From contig CAZTLW010000076.1 in assembly GCA_964614585.1 (NCBI GenBank), positions 1-11,528 on the forward strand: a stretch of 11,528 nt of DNA, written 5' to 3'. Of the stretch, positions 1 to 5,245 are shown piece after piece (the first letter of the stretch is position 1; each line of letters starts with the position of its first letter). The position numbers were made by a program, and so were the translations under genes. This DNA comes from JAHEFX01 sp964614585 (lineage in GTDB: Bacteria > Actinomycetota > Acidimicrobiia > Spongiisociales > JAENVV01). The notes below the pieces were generated by a model. That model did not search any database. It saw only the letters and a program-made list of their open reading frames with translations, and was not told where the DNA came from.

Positions 1-2
1 GA

Positions 3-518
3 TCAGGAGGTGCCACGTCCGCTCGGTGGCGGAGTCGAGGTCCGCTCGCCGGCGACCCGCAGGTTCGGGTCGGTGAGGTCCCAGGTCGCGAGGACCTGCT
101 GGGTGTCGCGGGTCTGCAGGGTCAGGGTGCGGGCCGTGAGGACGGCCTCCACTGCGACGTCGGCCGGGACGTCGACGCCGGCGACCTCCACGGCGGCGGC
201 GGTGGCCTGCAGGACGTGGTCGGGGGACTCGAAGAGCAGCAGCAGGGCGTCGCCACCGAACTTGAGCAGGCTGCCGCCCCGCGCGTACGCGGCTCGGAGC
301 ATCGCCCCGAAGACGGTGTCGAGGACGGCCGTCAACTCCTCGGCACCGATCCGGCCCAGACGGGCCAACCGCTCCGAGAGGGCGGTGAACCCCGAGATGT
401 CGACGAAGACGAGCGACCCGTCGACGACCTGCCACGTGGTCCCCGGCGCGTCGAGGTCCCATTCGACGGAGATCCTCGGCGTGTACGGGGCCAGGGCCCC
501 GGGTTGGGTGGCGACCAC
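3..518 (-). CDS. Class III adenylate/guanylate cyclase domain protein, truncated or broken at its 3' end
   Basis: The N-terminal half of a class III nucleotide cyclase catalytic domain is clear. VFVDISGF at about residues 37-44 carries the first metal Asp (D40). KFGGDALLLLF at about residues 86-96 carries the second Asp (D90) and a Lys at the position usually tied to adenine preference. The GTG start at 518 has a GGGAGG stretch very close upstream, so the start is tentative. Related actinobacterial proteins (from memory) continue through the rest of the cyclase domain and often into an AAA ATPase. Here the sequence leaves the family pattern soon after residue 111, and the later catalytic Asn/Arg region is absent. 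Third-position GC looks coding to about position 50. It then drops in this frame, while another minus-strand frame becomes GC3-rich and open to base 1. The TGA at 3-5 may therefore follow a frameshift. A degraded gene, an assembly join or a sequencing error are all possible. As it stands it should be inactive as a cyclase. Confidence 0.6.
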   Translation of the reverse strand: MVATQPGALAPYTPRISVEWDLDAPGTTWQVVDGSLVFVDISGFTALSERLARLGRIGAEELTAVLDTVFGAMLRAAYARGGSLLKFGGDALLLLFESPDHVLQATAAAVEVAGVDVPADVAVEAVLTARTLTLQTRDTQQVLATWDLTDPNLRVAGERTSTPPPSGRGTS

Positions 519-545
519 GACCCTCCCGGTGGGTGGTGTCGCCGG

Positions 546-551
546 ATCATA
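546..551 (-). promoter_or_regulatory. Candidate -10 box for the cyclase gene
   Basis: The minus strand reads TATGAT here, close to the bacterial -10 consensus, 27 bases before the GTG start at 518. About 17 bases further upstream is a weak TGAGCG match to a -35 box, overlapping the lipoprotein stop codon. This would give a leader of roughly 20 bases containing the GGGAGG. It is seen by eye only and the -35 is poor. Confidence 0.35.
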
Positions 552-571
552 GGACCGGGTGTCTTGCCCGC

Positions 572-1030
572 TCAGCCCACCACGAACACGCCGTCGACGA
601 CCTCGCCCTCGAGGGTGACGGGGAAGTCCGACCAGGTCACGTCGCCCTCGGTCGGCAGGCCCGACAACTCCGCCTCGCCGTAGCCCGAGAGCGGGATCGA
701 GAGGCCACCGCACTGGGGCGGGAACGACTCGGCCAGCGCCTCGCACAGCCGCACCTCGTCGCCGGTGGCCACGATGAAGCCGGCGGCGGTCACCCGTCCG
801 GGCGCCTCGTCGAGCAGATCGGCAATCGTCACGTCGCCCAACTCCGCTGGCAGCTCGGGGGCCTGGCCCTCGCCGTTGGAGGGGTCATCGGCGCAGTTCG
901 GGTCGCCGGCCAAGCAAGTCTGATCACCCGCGGCGCTGCCGTCGTCGGGCGGCAGGGCGCCCTCGTCGGCTGGGCTCGAGCAGGCCGCCAGGGCGAGGGC
1001 GGCGATGGCGATGAGCAGGGTGATGCGCAT
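572..1030 (-). CDS. Small secreted lipoprotein of unknown function
   Basis: The 152-residue product begins MRITLLIAIAALALAACSS: a short charged start, a hydrophobic stretch and a lipobox (L-A-A-C, lipidated Cys17). It should be exported and anchored to the outer face of the membrane. A low-complexity acidic linker (about residues 18-55) contains two Cys in a CLAGDPNC arrangement. The folded part follows, with an LCEALAESFPPQCGG stretch (about residues 95-109) whose two Cys could form a disulfide. I recall similar LCE...PPQCGG stretches in uncharacterised actinobacterial secreted proteins, but know no function. The ATG at 1030 is supported by AAGGAGA at 1037-1043 with 6 bases of spacing; longer in-frame starts lack this and would bury the signal peptide. 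It begins 55 bases after the hydrolase stop, so the two are probably one transcript. Confidence 0.8.
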   Translation of the reverse strand: MRITLLIAIAALALAACSSPADEGALPPDDGSAAGDQTCLAGDPNCADDPSNGEGQAPELPAELGDVTIADLLDEAPGRVTAAGFIVATGDEVRLCEALAESFPPQCGGLSIPLSGYGEAELSGLPTEGDVTWSDFPVTLEGEVVDGVFVVG

Positions 1031-1085
1031 GGGGGGTCTCCTTCCGTTCGGGGGTTGGACGACGCCACCCCCGGGCCGGTTCCCA

Positions 1086-2453
1086 TCAACGGCCCCGGAC
1101 CTCGGTCTCGAGGTCGCCGGGTTCCCAGCGGGGCTCGAGGGCGGCCACACCGGACCCATCCCGGAGCTGGCCGTCCATGAAGGCGAGCAGGTGGTCGGAC
1201 ACGATCGGGACGACCCGGTCGGCGGGGATCGGCCCCTTCAGCCCGATCCACGGAGCGGCGGGGGAGAACTCGGGCATGAGGATGAAGTCGAAGTGCTCGG
1301 CGCCGACGATGCCCTGCCAGACGGTGACGGGGGCGGTGTCGGCGATCGTCGCCAGCAAGGCGTCGTTGTCGTCGCCTCGCCAGCCGTCGGACCGCTGGAA
1401 GAGCGCCGGCACCGAGAGCGAGGCGGCGCGGAGGTCGTCGGGCAGCGGCTCCACCCAGGCGTCGTGGCCGAGGACGGCATCGCAGCGATCGTCGGTGAGG
1501 CAGAACCGGACCGCGGCGCCGCCGCCGGTGGAATGGCCGTAGACGCCGACGGTCTCCAGGTCGGCGATCTCGCCCAATCCCTTGAGGCGTCCGTCGGCGA
1601 GGGCGTCGAGCACGAGGTCGAGGTCGCCGGCGTAGGTCTCGACGAGCAGCTCCCGGGCGGCCCGATAGGCGTCGGGGCCGACGTCGTCCTCGTCGGGTAG
1701 GGCCTCGGGGTCCCATCGGACGACCGTGCCGTCGTCGAAGCGGGTGGCGATGGCCCCGTAGGTGTGGTCGGGGGCCAGGACGAGGAAGCCGTGGGAGGCG
1801 AGCCGCTCGGCCTGGTCGACGGCGATGGTGCGGAAACCCCGCCACCCGTGGCTGTAGACCACGACGGGCAGGTCGTCGCCGGTGGGCGCCGCCCCCTCGA
1901 TGGCGGCGGTCTGGGTGTAGCGGGCGTGGTCGAGGAACCAGTCGGGGAACCCCAGGTAGTTGGCGATGGCGGCGCCCCGGACCTCGATCTCCTCCTCCCA
2001 CGTCACCGGCTCGCCCGTGTCGTCGCTGGGGTACCAGGCCTGCACCACGATCCGGCGAGGCCCGTCGGCGTCGCCGTAGACCTCCGGGCGGTCCGCATCG
2101 ACCAACTCGAACGACGCAGTGCCCACGGCGTCGGGGCCATCGGGGTCGGCGGGGTCGGGGATCGGCAGCACGATTGGCAGGGCAGCCACGACCAGGCCCA
2201 CCACGCCGGCCGTCACGAAGCGCCCGGGGCCGGGTGGTTCGGTGCGGGGTGGGGCGACGAGGTCGAGGACGACGATGATCCCCGCTGCCAGCCAGGCGGG
2301 CCAGAGCTGCCAGCGGGGCCCTTCGATGGCCAGCTGGGCGACGACGGCCGCCCCGACCAGCAGGCTCGTGAGGCCGCGACGACGGCCCGGCAGCCCGAGC
2401 AGGACGATGCCGACCACCACGATGATGACGAGGACGATCTCGGCGAAACGCAC
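1086..2453 (-). CDS. Membrane-anchored PAF-acetylhydrolase-like alpha/beta hydrolase
   Basis: The 455-residue protein starts with about four hydrophobic segments (roughly residues 4-20, 30-45, 53-67 and 79-97). A large alpha/beta hydrolase domain follows and probably lies outside the membrane. YSHGWRG (200-206) fits the oxyanion-hole strand and GHSTG (306-310) is the nucleophile elbow with Ser308. HDAWVEPL (about 330-337) matches the region holding the catalytic Asp in plasma PAF-acetylhydrolase (here Asp331), and AEHFDF supplies His387. The full triad is therefore visible. Expected chemistry is hydrolysis of an ester, such as an oxidised or short-chain phospholipid or another lipid ester; the true substrate is unknown. 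Bacterial homologues in this family also include polyester and dienelactone hydrolases. The start is GTG with no Shine-Dalgarno, but TACGCT lies 6 bases upstream, which fits leaderless expression. The lipoprotein gene follows on the same strand. Confidence 0.85.
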   Translation of the reverse strand: MRFAEIVLVIIVVVGIVLLGLPGRRRGLTSLLVGAAVVAQLAIEGPRWQLWPAWLAAGIIVVLDLVAPPRTEPPGPGRFVTAGVVGLVVAALPIVLPIPDPADPDGPDAVGTASFELVDADRPEVYGDADGPRRIVVQAWYPSDDTGEPVTWEEEIEVRGAAIANYLGFPDWFLDHARYTQTAAIEGAAPTGDDLPVVVYSHGWRGFRTIAVDQAERLASHGFLVLAPDHTYGAIATRFDDGTVVRWDPEALPDEDDVGPDAYRAARELLVETYAGDLDLVLDALADGRLKGLGEIADLETVGVYGHSTGGGAAVRFCLTDDRCDAVLGHDAWVEPLPDDLRAASLSVPALFQRSDGWRGDDNDALLATIADTAPVTVWQGIVGAEHFDFILMPEFSPAAPWIGLKGPIPADRVVPIVSDHLLAFMDGQLRDGSGVAALEPRWEPGDLETEVRGR

Positions 2454-2459
2454 GGCGGC

Positions 2460-2465
2460 AGCGTA
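2460..2465 (-). promoter_or_regulatory. -10 box for a leaderless hydrolase transcript
   Basis: The minus strand reads AATACGCT, with TACGCT ending 6 bases before the GTG at 2453. Transcription would begin at or next to the start codon. No ribosome binding site precedes that GTG, which supports the leaderless reading. No convincing -35 is visible. Confidence 0.45.
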
Positions 2466-2505
2466 TTGGCTGGAAGATGGAACCCGCGCATCCTCACCAT
2501 CCCGC

Positions 2506-2511
2506 TACGCT
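2506..2511 (+). promoter_or_regulatory. Candidate -10 box for the RRM protein gene
   Basis: GCTACGCTGG contains TACGCT, the same hexamer found before the hydrolase and lhr. Transcription from about 2518 would give a 5' leader of roughly 65 bases before the TTG start. No good -35 is visible. The leader shows no clear riboswitch-like fold by eye. Confidence 0.35.
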
Positions 2512-2583
2512 GGTGCCGCGACCCCGAGGGGTCGTCGGGCGGCCACGCACTTGGCGCCCGGTACCAGTCGAGAGGACGTTCCG

Positions 2584-2826
2584 TTGAACCTGTTCGTGGG
2601 CAACCTGCCCTTCACCACCACCGATGCCGAGTTGCATCGCATGTTCGAGCCCTATGGCACCGTTGATTCGGCCCGGGTCATCACCGACCGCGAGACCGGT
2701 CGCTCCCGTGGCTTCGGCTTCGTCGAGATGCCGGACGAGGCGGCCAATGCCGCCATCGAGGCGCTCGACGGCTCCGACATCGGTGGCCGCAATATCAAGG
2801 TCAACGAGGCCCGTCCTCGCCGCTGA
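2584..2826 (+). CDS. Single-RRM RNA-binding protein
   Basis: The 80-residue protein consists of essentially one RNA recognition motif. RNP2 is LFVGNL (residues 3-8) and RNP1 is RGFGFVEM (42-49), with the aromatic residues that stack on RNA (Phe4, Phe44, Phe46) in place. A short basic tail (RPRR) ends the protein. It resembles the small glycine-poor RRM proteins of cyanobacteria and some actinobacteria, several of which respond to cold; its RNA targets are unknown. The start is TTG, chosen because AGAGGA at 2571-2576 sits 7 bases upstream and because RRM proteins of this type begin almost directly with the first beta strand. The reading frame stays open far upstream, but that part is arginine-rich shadow sequence opposite the hydrolase gene. 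The gene is divergent from the hydrolase and ends at the hairpin at 2845-2877. Confidence 0.92.
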   Translation: MNLFVGNLPFTTTDAELHRMFEPYGTVDSARVITDRETGRSRGFGFVEMPDEAANAAIEALDGSDIGGRNIKVNEARPRR

Positions 2827-2844
2827 CCTCGATCGATCCCGATC

Positions 2845-2877
2845 CGACGATGCCCCGGCGCAGCCGGGGCATCGTCG
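2845..2877. terminator. Perfect hairpin, bidirectional terminator
   Basis: A 15-base arm (CGACGATGCCCCGGC) and its exact reverse complement flank a GCA loop. It lies 19 bases after the RRM stop and 3 bases after the end of the convergent methyltransferase gene, so it can terminate both. There is no U-tract on either side, as is common in GC-rich actinobacteria. Confidence 0.8.
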
Positions 2878-2880
2878 CGT

Positions 2881-3639
2881 TCAGGGTCGGCAGACCTCAC
2901 AGGGCCGGTAGCCGGCGGCCGCGGCGTCGGCGAGGGAGCGGAACGGGACCCGGTGGGTCTCGGCGATCCGCCTGGCGTGGCGACACGTCGGGAAGCAGAC
3001 GATGCCGGTCGTGTCCGACCCCAGGTAGCGGATGCCCCGTCGGGCCAGGTCCTCCAACCGGTCGGGGTCGGCACCCTCGGCCTCGAGGAGCAGCTGCTTG
3101 GTGTCGGGCCCGCCGAGGCTGTAGGCGCCGATCCGACCGTCGCTGCGGACGACCCGGTGGCACGGGACGATGAGCGGGACCGGGTTGGTGGCCATGACCG
3201 ACCCGACCGCACGGGTCGCCCCGGGCCTGCCGACGGCGGCCGCCAGCCAGCCATAGGGGCGGACCTCGCCGCGGGGGATCGATGCCGTCAGGTCGAGGAC
3301 CGCCCGTTGGAACCCGGTGAGGGTTCGGAGGTCGAGCGGAAGGTTGCCGGGGCGGCCGACCTCGAGGGCCCGGTCGAGGTGCCTGGCCCAGGCGGTGGGC
3401 GGTCGGGCGTCGACGAGCCGTCGCCCGAAGCGAGCCTGGTGGCGTGCTTCCAGGTCGTCTCCGGGCAGGTCGACCGAGACCACCCCGATCGGGTTGAAGG
3501 CGACGACCACGTCGCCGGCCGGGGAGTCGTGGACCATCGCGCCGTCGACGAGGCCGGTGCCCAACAGCACGGCGTCGTCGGTACCGGGTGGGGCCGGCAC
3601 GCGGGCGTCGATGAGCAGGCGCTCGAGGTCGTCGGTCAT
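2881..3639 (-). CDS. O6-methylguanine-DNA methyltransferase with C-terminal Ada zinc domain
   Basis: The 252-residue protein has a divergent N-terminal domain and then the DNA-binding and acceptor domain of O6-alkylguanine transferases: GEVRPYGWLAAAVGRPGATR at 124-143, IVPCHRVV at 157-164 with acceptor Cys160, and GRIGAYSLGG after it. The last 50 residues match the Ada metal-binding domain. TTGIVCFPTC at 210-219 and GYRPCEVC at 243-250 give Cys215, Cys219, Cys247 and Cys250, the C-x3-C and C-x2-C pattern of E. coli Ada Cys38/42/69/72. The order is reversed relative to Ada and the AraC-type HTH is absent. It should remove alkyl groups from guanine at Cys160, and may accept methyl from phosphotriesters at Cys215. 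The ATG at 3639 has GGAGGA at 3646-3651 and overlaps the sigma gene stop as ATGA, so the two are translationally coupled. Confidence 0.9.
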   Translation of the reverse strand: MTDDLERLLIDARVPAPPGTDDAVLLGTGLVDGAMVHDSPAGDVVVAFNPIGVVSVDLPGDDLEARHQARFGRRLVDARPPTAWARHLDRALEVGRPGNLPLDLRTLTGFQRAVLDLTASIPRGEVRPYGWLAAAVGRPGATRAVGSVMATNPVPLIVPCHRVVRSDGRIGAYSLGGPDTKQLLLEAEGADPDRLEDLARRGIRYLGSDTTGIVCFPTCRHARRIAETHRVPFRSLADAAAAGYRPCEVCRP

Positions 3640-4181
3640 CGTTCGTCCTCCATGATCGCCCGGAGCCGTCCGAGGCCCCGGTGGACGTCGGCCTTGACGG
3701 TGCCGACGGGCCGGTCGAGGGCCGCGGCGAGCTCGTCGTAGGAGAGTCCCACGACGTGGCGGAGCACCACGGCCCGACGTTGGCGGGGCGAGAGCGCCGC
3801 GAACCGCCGGTCCCAGGCGTCGTCGTCCGCCGGCTCTGGGTCGTGGTGCCCGTGCACGTCGTGAAGCATCACCGGCGTGGGGCGTCGCGACCGGTCCCGG
3901 GTGTGGTTGCGCCCCAGGTTGAGGGCGATGGTCCACACCCAGCCGCGCAGGCGCAGTGTCCGGATGCGGGCGGGGTCGTAGGCCAAGAGGGCCCGGTAGG
4001 CGCGGATGAAGGCCTCCTGGGTGAGGTCCTCGGCGTCGGCGGGGTGAAGTCGTCGCAGTCCGGCGTGGAGGTCGTCTGCCAGGGCGGCGACCAGGTCGGG
4101 GAACGCCCCGTCGAGGTCGACGGCGAGGCGCTCGGCGAGGGAGTCGGTCACGGCGGCGACGGTACCGGGCGAGGTGGGCAT
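3636..4181 (-). CDS. ECF-type sigma-70 family RNA polymerase sigma factor
   Basis: The 181-residue protein has the two-domain ECF layout. Region 2 covers about residues 25-98, with ADAEDLTQEAFIRAYR at 48-63 and a GWVWTIALNLGRNHTR stretch at 80-95. A histidine- and proline-rich linker (about 101-123) follows. Region 4 is about 126-177, with LSPRQRRAVVLRHVVGLSYDE at its head and a helix-turn-helix ending VGTVKADVHRGLGRLR. It should direct RNA polymerase to a small regulon. No anti-sigma gene is adjacent; instead the stop overlaps the methyltransferase start. The start is uncertain: ATG at 4181 is preferred by domain length, ATG at 4244 and GTG at 4148 are in frame, and none has a good ribosome binding site. 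The 4244 ATG lies in the loop of an inverted repeat. The linker has no obvious sensor domain. Confidence 0.88.
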   Translation of the reverse strand: MPTSPGTVAAVTDSLAERLAVDLDGAFPDLVAALADDLHAGLRRLHPADAEDLTQEAFIRAYRALLAYDPARIRTLRLRGWVWTIALNLGRNHTRDRSRRPTPVMLHDVHGHHDPEPADDDAWDRRFAALSPRQRRAVVLRHVVGLSYDELAAALDRPVGTVKADVHRGLGRLRAIMEDER

Positions 4182-4218
4182 GTCACGGGGAAGAACCCCA
4201 TCGTCGGGCGAGCCGTTG

Positions 4219-4267
4219 CACCCGTTCTTGTCGGGCTGGCCCATGGTGGGGATGGTTCAGCCCGACA
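4219..4267. repeat. Palindromic element, copy 1 (imperfect)
   Basis: It begins CACCCGTTCTTGT, a 13-base sequence repeated exactly at 4326-4338. TGTCGGGCTG (4229-4238) and its exact reverse complement CAGCCCGACA (4258-4267) flank a 19-base centre containing CCATGG. Overall plan matches copy 2 at 4328-4382, but the outer arm is decayed on the right. It lies just upstream of, or overlaps, the start of the sigma gene, so it could be a control site or a repetitive element. Confidence 0.55.
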
Positions 4268-4327
4268 GGTTCGAGCGCGAGGGGTCGATGCGGACCACGG
4301 CCAGCCACCACGCGAGGCGCCGAACCA

Positions 4328-4382
4328 CCCGTTCTTGTGTCGCCCAGCCCTCCATATGGGGGCTGGGCGACACAAGAACGGG
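4328..4382. repeat. Large perfect palindrome, copy 2, possible terminator
   Basis: Two exact 23-base arms (4328-4350 and 4360-4382) surround the 9-base centre TCCATATGG. Each arm carries CCCGTTCTTGT at its outer end. It lies between the isomerase-family gene and the sigma gene, both on the minus strand, so it can act as terminator of the former. The arms are longer than a terminator needs, there is no U-tract, and a related copy lies 60 bases away. A REP-like dispersed palindrome is therefore equally likely. Confidence 0.75.
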
Positions 4383-4480
4383 GTCAGGGCTCGGCCAGTG
4401 GCTCGGCCGGCGGGCGGGGTGAGGGCTCGCCCGGCGGCTCGGCCGACCGGTCAGGACTCGCCCAGCGACTTGGCCGGTGG
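4382..4480. repeat. Three imperfect tandem copies of about 31-36 bases overlapping a gene end
   Basis: Units 4382-4417, 4418-4448 and 4449-4480 each read, on the plus strand, GGTSAGGRCTCGSCC followed by a variant of GGCTCGGCCG. The last unit is the 3' end of the isomerase-family gene, including its stop codon; the other two lie after the stop. This looks like local duplication of the gene end. The copies abut the palindrome at 4328-4382. Confidence 0.6.
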
Positions 4481-5182
4481 GGTGAAGAACGGCCAGATGA
4501 GGTGGTCGATGAAGGGGGCCGGGTCGCCCGACCACCCGAGGGCGGCGATCTCGGCTCGGGTCCTCCGTCCCGACACGGTGCGGAACAGCTCGAATGCCGA
4601 CCCTTGCAGCGCGGCGGCAGGGGCATCGAGGCCCATGAGCCACTCCATGCCGACGTCGGTGGCCACCACCCGAAGCGTCGGGAGTCCCGCCCGGGGGAAT
4701 CCCCGCCGCAGGCCCCGGACCATGGCGTCGAGCGCCCCGACCAACTCGGCGCTCGTGCGGGCATTGCGATCACCCAGGGCGCCGCGCAGGTCCTGTTCGT
4801 GGATCACCGCATCGCCGAGCACGGCGCCCGGCAGCGTCTCGACGGGTTGGGGGCCGAGGGCCTCGGTCTCGAAGGTGGCGCCGAGACCGGCCGACGTCGG
4901 GTGTTCGAGGATGGTGTCCAACTCGCCGGTGAGCTCGTCCCACTCGATGAGGAGGTCGTCGATCGAGATCGCCGCCCGTGCGGCGACCTGTCGGGCCGTC
5001 CATGCGTCCCCGCCGTAGCCGGCCAGCTTCCCCTCGACCACGTCGGCGGCGAGGCCGGTGAGGTGGGCCACCAGGTCGCGGATCGTCCAGCGGGGGGCGG
5101 CGGGGACGACGACGGACGGGTCCGCCGTCGACACGAGGTCGGCGATCCGGGCCTGAACCGATCGGTAGGAGCCGGCGACCAT
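4451..5182 (-). CDS. Maleylpyruvate isomerase / DinB-like mycothiol-dependent family protein
   Basis: The 243-residue protein fits the actinobacterial TIGR03083-type family. The N-terminal four-helix bundle includes PRWTIRDLVAHLTG (30-43), with His40 as a likely metal ligand. A second site, GDAVIHEQDLRGALG (123-137), has Asp124 and His128 spaced like the other ligands of this fold. The C-terminal domain has the usual ELFRTVSGRRTRAEIAALGW stretch (198-217). Members use mycothiol as cofactor, as in maleylpyruvate isomerase, but most have no known substrate, so only the family is called. The ATG at 5182 is chosen because the family begins about here and TAGCGT sits 7 bases upstream; GTG at 5215 is the alternative. 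It starts about 63 bases after lhr on the same strand. Its 3' end lies inside a small tandem repeat. Confidence 0.8.
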   Translation of the reverse strand: MVAGSYRSVQARIADLVSTADPSVVVPAAPRWTIRDLVAHLTGLAADVVEGKLAGYGGDAWTARQVAARAAISIDDLLIEWDELTGELDTILEHPTSAGLGATFETEALGPQPVETLPGAVLGDAVIHEQDLRGALGDRNARTSAELVGALDAMVRGLRRGFPRAGLPTLRVVATDVGMEWLMGLDAPAAALQGSAFELFRTVSGRRTRAEIAALGWSGDPAPFIDHLIWPFFTPPAKSLGES

Positions 5183-5189
5183 GTCGCGA

Positions 5190-5195
5190 ACGCTA
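5190..5195 (-). promoter_or_regulatory. Candidate -10 box for the isomerase-family gene
   Basis: The minus strand reads TAGCGT, 7 bases before the ATG at 5182, where no ribosome binding site is present. The spacing matches the candidate leaderless promoters of lhr and the hydrolase. No -35 is apparent, and the gene may equally be read from the lhr transcript. Confidence 0.3.
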
Positions 5196-5245
5196 CGCGC
5201 CGCACGGGTCGTCACCGACCGTCGCGGTGGCGGCTTTTCGCGTGG

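Noticed and set aside
2881..3936. Longer methyltransferase starting at 3936
   Set aside because: The extra 99 residues are Arg/Pro/Gly-rich and lie antiparallel-free inside the sigma gene in another frame. The ATG at 3639 has a good ribosome binding site and overlaps the sigma stop.
4200..4480. CRISPR array or insertion sequence
   Set aside because: The repeats are short, diverged, unevenly spaced and contain no spacers. No transposase gene is nearby.
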